Origin: Rhyacichthys aspro
Taxonomy: Eukaryota; Chordata; Actinopteri; Gobiiformes; Rhyacichthyidae
Assembly: GCA_036850595.1 (NCBI GenBank)
Contig: CM072152.1
Location: 6,715,640 to 6,779,639 of the forward strand
DNA length: 64,000 nucleotides
Direction of reading: 5' to 3'
Below are positions 48,641 through 60,115 of this stretch, in pieces. The notes under the pieces were generated by a model, which saw only the letters and a program-made list of their open reading frames with translations, made no database searches and was not told the DNA's origin. Within the stretch, counting starts at the first letter, position 1. Each line of letters opens with the position of its first letter. Position numbers and translations under genes: made by a program.

Positions 48641-48841
48641 GGACACTGTCACAGCAAACTGGTGAACAGCAAGGTTTGAAACCCATCACTTTTTGTTGTA
48701 TTTGAAGAAGAGATTACTGCTATATTGAGCATTGTCCAAAAAAAAAAAAAAAAAGTAGGAAATAATAATGCCTTGGTTTCATTGTGAAACATTCTCATTT
48801 GTGGATTTAGCAGGGTTTCAACATATAACCAAGATTGATCC

Positions 48842-48852
48842 AAGATGGCGGC
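48842..48852 (+). promoter_or_regulatory. YY1-type motif AAGATGGCGGC
   Basis: A full match to the extended YY1 consensus AANATGGCGGC. It lies in otherwise AT-rich DNA with no visible promoter, so it may be chance or part of a worn repeat. Confidence 0.3.
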
Positions 48853-49779
48853 AGTGTGCAAGGCCAGCCATCTGTAAGGCCTGCAGGATTTAGTATTTTC
48901 TATGGTATTATTTTGTGTTTTCTGCAAAGATGCCTCAGCTGTAATGATTAATGTAACATGCCATAGTTTTTTGTTTGGCAGATTTTAAGTAAAAGTAAGA
49001 AAAAAAAAAAAAGACTAGAGGCTAAGTTGCAACAACATGAATAGTCAATAGTCGATATGGAGATGCATACTATTTTTCAATCAGTTTTATGTTATGCTAT
49101 GATTTCTACATAGATTGTTAAAGATAAGAGTTCATTTAAAAATGTATCAGAATTTCTATTTTGATTTGTAACTGGGAGAAAAACCGGGGGGAAAAAAAGC
49201 TACATTTAGAGGTAATATAAAATGTTGGTTTCACTTCATTGCCTTCGATTCAATTTCTTTAAGAAATACTTGAAATAGAGGCCGATAATTACTGACCCTG
49301 ATCTTTTCTACATTTTGGAACAGCATCTAAATGTTATGTTGTTTTTTTTTAGGCCTTAATTTCAAATAGACTGGACAATGTAAGCCGCCACTCACACAGT
49401 AATCCACAAGAATTCTAAAATATGCTGTTTTCATTGTTTAAAAGTAAAGATTTACAAAAACAAATGTTTTAGAGATAAATGCTAAATGGGCAATTTTTGC
49501 ACAAATAGCATTTTCTTTCTGGTGAAAGCTGCTGATTTTTCTGTTGAATTTTGCTGTTTTCAGAAATTTCAATTTATATCTATTCACACATACACTGCAC
49601 TGTACTTTTGGGTTTTTCAATATTGATATAATTAGATCATCCAGTGGCAAAGCAACTTTTGCTAAAATGTACTTAAAATTCACCTAAAATGTTCCCTCTT
49701 TAGATTTGAGAATATGAGAGTCATTCCAAGACCAGAGGAAATATTTAAAGTCTGGATATTTTAGGCAGGATCTGCACGT

Positions 49780-50115
49780 CTTGTGTTTGGGAGCCTCTTA
49801 TTTCGGCGCTGCACGTAGGCACAAGGCTCCCCTATACATGCTGTTCTGGACCCACACAGAAAGCCCTGTGTCCTGGCCCGAGGCGAGGAGGGGGCTTTGG
49901 CAGGAACAGCGCTGCCCGAATTTGGCCTCATCCTCAGCGCGCCAGCTGCATATATGTTCCTACTAAATAATCATGGACATCACGCATTTATAGTGTTCAA
50001 GACAAAAACAAGCGCTCCCTTAGTTTGAGGATAAACTAAACGGCTCCGTCAGTAAAACTTGTGCAGGTCTGGTTGGGTGAGCAGCTCAGCAGTGACTGAC
50101 AGCAGTGTTGTCCTG
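49780..50115. promoter_or_regulatory. GC-richer block, possible regulatory element
   Basis: Contains TATTTCGGCGCTGCACGTAG, CCCGAGGCGAGGAGGGGGC, AACAGCGCTGCCCGAATTTG and CTCAGCGCGCCAGCTGC. A 61-codon frame runs through it without exon signals. It is possibly a conserved element upstream of the 53.5 kb gene. Confidence 0.25.
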
Positions 50116-50119
50116 CAGC

Positions 50120-53110
50120 TTCCAGGCTGAACCATTTAATTCAGGAACTGCAACACAAGAGAAAGCAAAAATAACACTATTATGCAACGCAAAACATAAA
50201 CTTGGTAAAAGAGTTTTAGAGTAAAACAGTGATTGTAAAAAGTAAGAAAGTAAGAGCAAAAGTTTAAAATGGATGTTATTACATAATTATGTTTTTTGTT
50301 GTTTTTTTTTTTTGTTCTCATAATTGTAAGTTGTAATTAAAAATATGTGGAAATATTATCTGCATTTCTTTAGACATTAATTAAATTGTGCTGTGTTAAC
50401 GTAAGATTAACGTAGGTAAGTTATTAATTTACACAACAGTGAAAAAAAAAAGAAAAAAGAAAAATCCATAATATTTAATAAATAAATAATTTATAAATAA
50501 GTTAATTTTAAGAGTTTTGTTTATTGCTTTGAGGTGGTCAGACACAGCTTTTCTGTTCAACTACACTTTTTACAGTTTTGGTGAAAAAGAAGATCTACCC
50601 ACCTAAAAATGTTTTTAAAAAGAAAAGAAAAGAAAAAAAAAACAAAACAAAAACTTCCTGTTTCCAAAAGGGAAAGTAAAACTGATAAAATGAGTTTAAA
50701 CCAACTGTGCACATGAGCTCACAAATGTTATCATTAGCTAATGCCAGTGAGCGGCTGAATGCAAATTATATTAATGTATTAAGTGTATTTTCTAATTGCT
50801 TGTTGAAAAGCTCATCACAAGGTTTAAATGTAGAACCACTTCAAATGTGGTTTAACAGAAATATACTTGCACCAATACTTAAACCATGTTAAAATTACAA
50901 GTAAACTTTGTTTAGTTTTCCCTTCAAAATAAAAATTACATTTATTCCTGTTGCACCAACATTTGAAACTGTAATTCAGGTTTAACATTAAACTATGTCT
51001 GGATGGGCTTTCACATTTAAAATACTGTCTTTATGGGATGAATTTAGCACTATTTTTCTTCTCATTTTTTAAAGCTTCCCCATGTCTTCCCCATACTTTT
51101 AAACAGAACTACATCAGGATCCAAAGAGGAGATGCAGAGAGAGAAATGCAGTCGTAGCAATACATCTGTTACAAACTGGATTGGAACTCCTGGTCGTACT
51201 GTACACTCTATAAAGCTCATATACTTGCACAATTATCTTGACACATTTTGTCATAATAAAAGTTAAAGACTAGTATTACCAGGCTAATACTAAACCTCTT
51301 ACAGACAGTGTAAGCACAATCAGTGGACTAGCATTGGAAATAATCATTCATTTTAATAGCGCTTCTATTACCTACCCAACTGAGCTTACTTTTGGTAAAC
51401 TCTGCATTACAGAATAAAGCTTAATTTATTAAATGGTAAACTTGTGTTTGTAAAATTTATGTGAAATGTCATTTTAAACTCCGATTAGCAATAATCTAAT
51501 TTAAAATGAAATCTTGTTGAAACTGCCCCTAAAAAGCACACTGAATCACAATCGATGGGTTGGTGACCCTTGCTCAAGGCTGTAGTGTTACCTTTATCTC
51601 TAATTTATTTATTTAAGTTTTATTTAAGCAGGTACAGACTGAAACCTTATCCATTTTGACCAGAACTAGAGGGAGAAACCCATTTTAAGGAAAGGAGAAC
51701 ATTTAAAAGCATCTCGACAAGAGCTGCAACATAGAACAAACAGGTTGCTGTGGTTGCTTGAAGACGCACTGTTTATATTTCAACAACTGAATGGGACATT
51801 GTTAGCTCAGAGTGGGTTAAGTGGCGTTGCATTGTGGGAACAAAGTGAAAGTGCATTGATCAGGACAGGTGCTGTGATCTGACACAGTTAGCGTGTTCTC
51901 GATCGGACTCAGTGTCCATGAATAACACACGCACCTCTGGCACAAAATGGCTTTGTGGATATGATACAGGGATCGATAAGTGATCATTGTCCTGGAGCCT
52001 TCAGACACGCTGTTCTTGTCTCAGATCAGCAGTCGGATATTTGCCAGTGGGTAGGTGAGAGCAGAGCAAGCGCGCCAGTGATGAATGATGGGAACACAAT
52101 ACAAGGCTGGAATCACAACAAAAGAGGCCAGGTTGCACACACAAGGTTTCATTCAGTCTTCTATTATTCCTAATCAACGTTTGGTAAAATAACTTGACCC
52201 CTGTTTAAGGTTAAGCTTGGGTTGTGATTATCATCTGCAGAATTTCCAGGTGAATGTAAACCTGGCCGCATCTTGCTTTCTGTCTTTTAGTTCTCATCAG
52301 TGAATAAAAATCAAATCCAGGTTTACTCTGGCTTTTGAATGAACTCAAGACACCTGCCATTGTTGTTTTGCTGTATTTTTCCTGCTGTTACTGACAGCTA
52401 CACGCTCAAATCCATCTTGAGTACCATTGTGAAAGAGAGCAGAAACAGAGCAGTGTGCTACAGATACACTTCATTATTTACCAGCAATAAAATATGGAAC
52501 AGACGTGTGGGAATTGTTCATTTATTCAAATTAAAAAATAGTTTTGAAATGTAAAATTTGCAGAGAAAAGTCATGATCTGGAGACGGTCTTTGGGGCTAG
52601 AAATGGATGTGTTAAATGCAAAGAAATTTCTCTACAGGATTAAATAAAATGTAACTGTCCATTCTTTCATTCTTTCGTGATTATATGGTTAAATCAACAC
52701 CTACTTCAGCTGCACTGCATTGTTTACAGTGGAATTGCTAACTTTCAAAAGCCAATATCTGTCACTCAGCAGTCTTTCTTTATTTGCAACAAAACTTTTA
52801 TATTGCCTTTTGTGTGTAGTTCCAAATAATCTCTATTGTTCTACAAACAAATGGCCGAATGAACCAGCAGATCTATGAGAAACTAATAATATTACATGTA
52901 CTTTTCATTGATTTGACAGAAAAGCTGCTTTTTGATATTGCGATTGTGTTTGTGGGTTCTAAACTGTTTTTGATGATGTAATTTAGTTTATTTACGATGT
53001 ACTATTCAAACTTTTTACTCTAGCTATTTGATAGTATTTTACTGTTAATGATACAGTCTTTTTTAACACTGATCTAAATTGGGAATCAACTCCAGGGCTA
53101 AACCTACCCA
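50120..53110. other. Upstream non-coding DNA
   Basis: Mostly AT-rich, with A-rich low-complexity stretches near 50,440-50,465 and 50,620-50,655. A possible worn repeat starts at about 51,603 (TTATTTAAGTTTTATTTAAG). A small complex block lies at 51,790-52,100. No gene is supported. Confidence 0.45.
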
Positions 53111-53119
53111 GAAGTTACA

Positions 53120-53505
53120 GTATTTTAAACACTTATAGCGTAGTGCCGCCAGATCCTGCGCCGTAATTGGCTGCGGACACTTTGACGGACAGGCTGGTCC
53201 CGCCCCCCCCGGCTGCCTCTTTAAAGTGAATGTATGTATGTATGTGTGTGTGCCACCGAGCCGGCAGACTGAAGCCAGCCAACCCCAATGAACGCGCCGC
53301 TCTCCCTGCCGCGCACACACTCTTCCTCCGGCGCATACACACACTCTCTCACACACACAAACACACACACACGCCGCACGCACCTCGCCGCCTGCTGCAC
53401 CCGCTCTCCATTCAAGCCCGGGACTCCGACGAAGCAGGAGAGGCAGAGGAGAGCGGAAGCAGAGCGGGAGAGTGAGGGGGTAAGAGGGGTGTGAGGGACG
53501 CCACC
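53120..53505 (+). promoter_or_regulatory. CpG-rich promoter and 5' untranslated region
   Basis: GC content rises abruptly and CpG is frequent up to and past the start codon. It contains a reverse CCAAT box in CCGTAATTGGCTGCGG (53,161-53,176), a GC box-like CCCGCCCCCCCCGGC, and no TATA box at a sensible distance. This is the usual make-up of a vertebrate CpG-island promoter. Short (TGTA)n/(TG)n (53,231-53,252) and (CA)n (53,334-53,374) repeats lie in the presumed 5' UTR. The exact start of transcription is not visible. Confidence 0.5.
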
Positions 53506-53593
53506 ATGGCTTCGGATCCGGGGCTCGCTGCCATGCTGCTCTGGACTATATCTCTGCACACTGTGGGCGCCGCGGCAACCAACAGCAACGAAG
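53506..53593 (+). CDS. First coding exon of an unidentified secreted or membrane protein
   Basis: ATG at 53,506 lies in a perfect Kozak context (GCCACCATGG). An in-frame TGA lies 33 bases upstream (53,473), so translation cannot start further up in this exon. The 29 codons begin MASDPGLAAMLLWTISLHTV and end GAAATNSNE. Residues about 8-23 form a hydrophobic core, and small residues at 21-24 (GAAA) suit signal peptidase, so the protein is predicted to enter the secretory pathway. The exon ends with one base of the next codon at AAG|GTAAGT, a consensus donor. A short signal-peptide exon with a long first intron is typical of vertebrate adhesion molecules, receptors and secreted factors, but I do not recognise this one and give no name. 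Confidence 0.6.
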
Positions 53594-53879
53594 GTAAGTG
53601 CACGCTCATTTGCATACAATCTGACAGCCCGGATTAAGTTCTTGACTGACAGAAATCCTGTAAGACAAAACTCGGGGCAGCGGTAAAGTTTGCTCTTGAC
53701 AAAAACTCATTGTGGCTTTTTGACATCCTCTCCAGAAAAACATCTAGAATTTACAAACTCGTCAATTTCGGCCTATATTCTTGAGAAGGGTTTGCATGAG
53801 TGCTTGAAAGACGTGCCTGAATAATCGGATAATTTAATGTGTGGAGAGTATCAAATTCGGGACTGATACGAGATCGAGA

Positions 53880-54032
53880 AAAAGCTTAAATATGGACATG
53901 GAAAGTGCTTAGAAAGTCCTTGAATCTGACCTCGGAAAAGGCTTATGCATTGCTGTTACTATTGTTGTGGCCAGTTGTGTGCAGCGGCACCTCAAACCAT
54001 TGTGTGTGTGTAATCCGGGATCATGGTTCTTA
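53880..54032 (+). repeat. Intronic repeat family D, copy 1
   Basis: TCCTTGAATCTGACCTCGGA, AAAGGCTTATGC, TTGTTGTGGCC, TGTGCAGCGGCAC and GTAATCCGGG follow in an order that recurs at 54,385-54,602. Confidence 0.5.
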
Positions 54033-54384
54033 TTCCAGAAAGGCATAAAAAACTGAAAATATATACATAATGAGTGATGTGGTTAGATATTCAAAGGAGT
54101 TCAGTCAACACCAGAACAAAAGACTGCTGATTTATCTGTGCACAAGATTAAACAGAAACTACGATTGTAAAGGATCTTTGTTTCTCAGTATTAATCAAGT
54201 CGTTATGTCATTGATTATTCTAGGTTTTTACAATTATTCCCTGGTCGCTGTAATTGTGACTTGAAGAACAACAAAATGTCCTAAAATAATTACCAATAAC
54301 ACTGACATTTGAAAGGGGAAAAGATATATTTGACATATTAAAGGAACAGTAGAAGTTTATAAACGGCAACATAAGCTTGACAAT

Positions 54385-54602
54385 GCACATTAAAAATGCT
54401 TGAACTTGACCTCAAAAAAAGTCTATAAACCCTGCTTTAAATGCTGCCCAACATACAACATTAGTACCTACTTCGAGGTGTGTGTGAAGTGTCCTAGATT
54501 ATTTTAAAGGTGTTATGTAAGTGTTTTAGTTGTGGCTCGGTTGAGTGCAGCTGCATGTGCGCCCCCATGAATGTTAGTGTGCGCCATCTTTAATCCGGGT
54601 TC
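54385..54602 (+). repeat. Intronic repeat family D, copy 2
   Basis: GCTTGAACTTGACCTCAAAA, AAAGTCTATAAACCC, TAGTTGTGGCTCGG, GTGCAGCTGCATGTGC and TTAATCCGGG follow the same order as copy 1, with extra sequence in the middle. I know 'cttgaa...tgacctcggaaaag' words from a teleost repeat, but not the whole unit. Confidence 0.5.
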
Positions 54603-55313
54603 CCCCACATTTCGGCAAACCTAGAAAGAAGAGGACTGGTTATCATGGGTTGGGATTCAATCGATGCAATGAAAAGAAAACTGTAGCGCTTTGTCTTTTG
54701 GAGCAGTTTTGATCATTTTTCAAAAGTATTAGTCTTGTCACAGAACAGTTTTTACTTTAAACCAAGACTGCAAGTTATTTCTTATGTGATTTTACGGAAA
54801 AATGTCTGCGCTCAAATGTAACTAGTAATTTGAAACAAAACACATACATTTATAGAAAAGAGGGAAGGAAATAGATTTTTGTGTGTGCACTTATTTCGTT
54901 TACATGTCTTCTTTAACTGCTTTGGTCTTTTTGTTTTAGTTTGGTATGGTCTCTGTAAACTGATCTCAGAGATGGCTTGGTCATTAAAAAAATACAAAAT
55001 ATCTCTTCCTGGATTGATACAGCAAACTGATAAGGAAGTTCGAGGTTATGTTTATATTATATTATAATAGTTGTACATTATTTTAAGTTAAAATCTGCAC
55101 TTTCATTTTGGATCAATGGCCGACGAGCTTGGCACATCTTTGAGATGAAACATACACTTTGTTATATGTACATGCAAAAAATGTTCAGTTATTGGCGCTC
55201 ATGATGCAATGGCTGATGTAATTATATAAAAAAATAATAACGTTATAAGGTATAAATTAATAGATATACTCCTACCAAGTATAGAGCTAAAAGTTTCCAA
55301 AAGTTAACACAAT

Positions 55314-55387
55314 AAAAAAAAAAAAAAAAAAAGGAAAAGAAAGAAAATGCAAAAAAAAAAAAAAAAAAGAAAAGAAAAAAACAAGTC
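55314..55387 (+). repeat. A-rich low-complexity block
   Basis: Runs of 19 A (55,314-55,332) and 18 A (55,351-55,368) are joined by GGAAAAGAAAGAAAATGC, and a GAAAAGAAAAAAAC stretch follows. Confidence 0.9.
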
Positions 55388-55669
55388 CTCAGAGGGAAAG
55401 TCCTGGAGTATCACCTCTAGAAAATACCGTTTGAGTGCATCCGTGTCCCTTAAACCTCCTGTCCCGTCCTTCGTGTTTCCATCCCGAGATGGAAACTGTT
55501 GTTGTCACTTGTTCAACTAATGCCATGCACACAAATCCCAGGATGCTTTTTTCCCTGTGTGCGTTTGTGTGTGTGCCTATGCGTGACAGGCTCCGGTCTC
55601 ATGAGATTGAGTGACAGCAGCCGTTCCATTGGCCTTCTTCGTGGCAACGTTTGTCATCAAGGAAAAATA

Positions 55670-55689
55670 ACACACACACACACACACAC
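55670..55689 (+). repeat. (AC)10 microsatellite
   Basis: Ten AC units follow AAAAATA and end in TAGAATC. Confidence 0.95.
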
Positions 55690-58600
55690 TAGAATCTAGA
55701 AGGGAAAGGAAACAGAGAGATCAGCAGATGTGTTGGGCTCACCTCTGCTGCTGAGAGGGTATCCCGGATTAAGGCGTGGAGAAATGGAGGTCAAACTGCT
55801 GCGGGTCGAACCAGCTTCAAAGCCACACATAAACAAATTTAAGAATGAAGAATTGATTTTTTTCAAGTCAAAAGGCATTGTCTCACATTGCTATAGGAGC
55901 ACCTCAAACCTACAATAAATGCAACATAATTATGAGGTAATTTCTTTATTCAACGAGGCAGAGTAGACAAAAGATAATCAACAGTTATGAGTCACTTTTT
56001 GACTCCTAAGGCCAATTTACAATCAAGTATATCTCAACCCGTACACATATAGAAGGAACAGACAAACCCACAATTTTGCGGTGCGTAGTTTAACTGTTCT
56101 TCAATGTTGTAAATCCAGGTTAAACAGAGCAAAATAATACAATTATTTTCAGGAAGTCAAAATTCAACTCCATGGATGCTTGAATATTAAAGATAAGATT
56201 TTCTTTTTAATGTCTGTCTGGTGTATATGTTAGCATAACAAGGAAAAAAATAGATTAGGCTAACAAAAAGGTTAAGTCATGAAATCTGTATCTCTATCAT
56301 AGAGAAAAAGCTGCCCCTAAAGTAAAGACTGAACTGAACCCATGCAAAACGCCTGTAAACTTTTCATAATTATTCCTAAATATCATAGTTTTGATGTCAA
56401 TTTGTGATGAGATGATACATTCTGGGGAGATACTGTAAAAGTTCTCACAACATGGTAGCATGCCTCCAACTGACATTAGTTCCATGCCAAAAAAAAAATT
56501 CAAAATAATCTAATATTACTTTTAAAATGGTTTTTAGGTTCCACGTTTTTGAGGCAAAAAATGATCTGCTAATTCTAAAAATCTAAATTAGTAAACACTG
56601 AAGCGTACTAGAATAATGCACCTTTGATTTATATAGGCAATGTCACACAGTCTGTTGCCTGAGTGACCGCCACATTACCATCAGCCATTAGGAAACAGAG
56701 TAACCCACCCGTCAGGTCCCATCTCCGTCTCCTACCGCTGCTTCTGTTTGGAGCGCTTTAACATCATTTTGCTCATTGACTTCCATGTCAAGCCGCTGCC
56801 TGTTTTTGCCCTTCTTCCCCTGATTCAGATTCACACACCGTCGCCTGTCATGATTGTAGCCCTTTTCCTGATTTACACCATTACATTGACCTTGTAATAC
56901 CTGCTCTTAAATAGTAAGTATTCACCAATAAACAGCTTCTCAGCTCAGAATATAGAGCACTCTCAGAATGCTCAAGTTCAGGTAATTCTATTTCTGTTCT
57001 AACTTCACTGTTAGCATCGGGCTTGCAGTTGTTTCAGAAACATTCAAAATTCTCAAATTTAATGTTGGTTCTAAGATTTGTTTTTAGACAAAGATCAAAT
57101 CCCTTGTAATTAATAAATACATAAAGGAAGTAGAAGTAGGCATCTGCACATAGTCTTCGGGATTGAAAATGTTTCACTGATACTTTTTAAATTCTGAAAT
57201 CTCAAAAAAAAAAAGCTTGGTTTTATTTTGGTAAAACTACATATTGTACACATACTTACCAGGATTTGCACCCAATACAGGATTTTGTCTCCACATCTAC
57301 TAACTTCTTTGTTTAATGTAATTCCTTAAAACTTTCAGCAATTCTATAGCTATACAGGTTTTCAAAAGCAAACAAAAACTATTTTTCCTCAAAGGCAATA
57401 TTATATAAAATATATATAGAATATCAAACATGAGGAAAATTGTGTTGATTTGGCAACATATGTGTATTTATAGTATGTTAACAATGCTGTATTTAGTTTT
57501 TGTGCTGAGCAACCTGAGGTGACATATTTTAATTTTTTTGAGGTAGTGTATTTTCTGGTTATAGTTACATAGTGTTACTATGTTATTATATAACTCTTAT
57601 TTATTTGTTTTAAATCTAGCTTTCTGCTGATCACATGTTCAATATGATATATGGGATCTTAAAACTAAAAATGCACCGGAAGAAAGTTGTTGCTGATGCT
57701 GAAAAAACTTGAAAATAGATGTCAAAAGTTCTTTACAAAAAGACAAAATGGTTTCTTGCATAGAAAATGATTTTAATGAATGCCTAATGCCAGGGTTATG
57801 GAAAACCTGGAAGTAATTGAAAACTTGAATTTTATTTGGAGACCCTGGAACACACAAGGATTTATAATTGGTGCCATTGGAAAAGTTGGAAATGACTATA
57901 ACTTCAAATATTCCTCAATAGACATTAAATTATTGAGAAGCTGACAAACTTTTGAAAAATTATTTGAATTCTATGAGTTTAGAAAAAAAAAAATTCCCGA
58001 CAGAATCACTGGGTTATAGACATATTGTTCATTATTCAATGTGGACATTACAAGTAAAACTTGTCATTTAATTTAGGTATTTCAGTTACCGTGTTGCGAG
58101 ATTGCTTTAAATTAAAAAATAACCCAAGTTGTTAAAAGTTGTGTGGAATTGTCCCACAAAACTTAGTAAGAAAGACTGAAATAAGTTTTTGTCAATTTTG
58201 TGTCAGCTTTAATTAATTCATTGCATTCTGACAAAGCAAGAAAACTATTATATATATTAATATTTTCAAATTGGACATACCTGTATCCTTTGCCCTCTTT
58301 CTTCGTTCCTCTGATTAAAGTCACAGTTGTAATTAAATCGCACTCAGCTGATATTTGACAGATACCTTTTTTCAGCGTCTTGTCACGGCTGAAGCTGATA
58401 GAGTAAATTTAATTTCTCTTCTATGTCTGGTCTTTTCAGATGTTTGATTTTCTTTTCATTCACTAGAGGCCAATTACAAAAATTACATGTTCATGGGAAA
58501 GATAACCCCTGTGATAAATAGAGATTGGATTAAATTGGTGGTAGACGGTAGAGCGCACACACATCTGGAGCACCCAGGCGAGTAACATGGAAGCTATGTG

Positions 58601-59240
58601 TGATATAGAGGCAGCCATTTTGTTTGTGTTCATGCATTGTTCATGTCAGCAGCCATATTCATGTGTGGATTAACCAATGTCCAAAAATCAATACCATGCT
58701 TTGGTTCTCCTTCAGTAACACTTTAGCATCTGACTGTATTCTGTGTGTTCATGTGTGTAGCTGGTAAGAGTGAGTGCGGACACAAAGGGAACACTGTTGA
58801 TGCAAAAACAGTAGGATTTTGTTAATGATGAGCCATTAGTGTATCCAGTGAATAAATGCAATCAATCAACTATTATAAACTCTCAAATCCTACATGTATG
58901 TCGTTATAATAAGTTTTCAGTGCCAGTGTTACTATGACAGAATTATATCTTGCTCTGTCCTAAAGAAAAGAGCGAGGTAAGGAAAAAAAAAAAAATATAC
59001 CAGCAATCTGAAAAATGTAGATCATTAAAATCTAAAATGGAATTTACATAAAACAGAAATGACAAAAGTCCACACAAATTAGTATTTTAGATTTGTGGCA
59101 TTTCTGAAACTGTTAAACTGTAAAACTTGTTTTTTTTATTCAGATTACCACTTTAAAGATAATCAAATAGTATTTATGTATGCAAGCAAAAGGTAAGCAA
59201 AACAAACAAACAAAAAAACTACTTACAGTTCATTCAAAAT

Positions 59241-59269
59241 TACAGTTTGTTTTTTTTAAACAAACTGTA
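59241..59269. repeat. Perfect inverted repeat, 12-bp arms
   Basis: TACAGTTTGTTT and AAACAAACTGTA are separated by five T. Another A-rich stretch and a GTACTTTGTTGGTAC mini-palindrome follow. No known element end was matched. Confidence 0.85.
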
Positions 59270-59639
59270 CTTTGTTGGTACAAAAAAACAAAACAAAACA
59301 AGTTTTAGAAACACTTTCTTTGAATCCTAAGTCAGTCATGCATCATTACACTTTATGACCACGCTTATTATACAATGTAATCATCACATTTAATAACGCT
59401 TTCTTAAATAAATGGATTATAGCTGCTTTACATTACTGTTTGAAACAAGTTATACATTCTTTTGCCAGGGCAGTGTGCATACAACTTATTAACACTACAA
59501 ACTACAGTTGAGTGCTTTGAACACGGATAAGATATGATCTGTGACCATTTTTACAGAAGGTATAAAGCTGTTTGACATTAAATTCCAGCATCCTCATTAT
59601 TTCACTTGCAGATCCCATTTTGACCTATGTTTTGGCGAT

Positions 59640-60115
59640 AACGCTTGTCGCACTTGAGACCGAAGAAGAAGAGATTACTGTCCCTCTTTAGAGATAAGCA
59701 TTGGTTAGACAAAACAGAGATCAACAGACTCACCGGACTTTGAAGGATAATCTCTCCTCTAGCTCCTCGTCTCGAATCAAGCCATGAATCAAGTTGTTTG
59801 TTGTTGTCTGTAACAAGACGGTGGTTTCTCTCTGTGCCCCTTGTCCCTGCTTCAACTCCCGTGCTCTGATCCAGGCCACGGCTCTTCCCGGAGAGGACCG
59901 AGCGCCTTCCTTCAGGCGGTTGTTAGCCACATGAAAAGCCCCATGCCGAGTCCAGGGCCCGGTGCTAATGAGCAAGCTGTAGGTGGATGATTATTAGCAC
60001 ATACCTCTGCTGCAGTGCGGCCACAGGCTGACAACGCCGACCGGAAGCCAAAGCAACATTATTCTTACAATGGAGCGTGCCATTTAGGAGCAACAGGAAA
60101 CAACAGGAAATGAAG
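59640..60115. promoter_or_regulatory. GC-richer island in intron 1, possible enhancer
   Basis: CACGGCTCTTCCCGGAGAGG, ACCGAGCGCCTTCCTTCAGG, GTCCAGGGCCCGGTGC and ACAACGCCGACCGGAAGCC are distinct from the AT-rich intron. Minus-strand frames of 65-81 codons reflect the composition. Intron-1 enhancers are common in developmental genes, but this one is inferred from composition only. Confidence 0.25.

Noticed and set aside
53230..53494. Upstream + strand frames of 68-81 codons in the 5' UTR
   Set aside because: They consist mostly of translated CA repeats (HTHKHTHT) and end before or near the true start; at most upstream ORFs.
53221..53619. 132-codon minus-strand frame over the promoter
   Set aside because: Shadow of the CpG-island and the CA/TG repeats; the + strand exon explains the region better.
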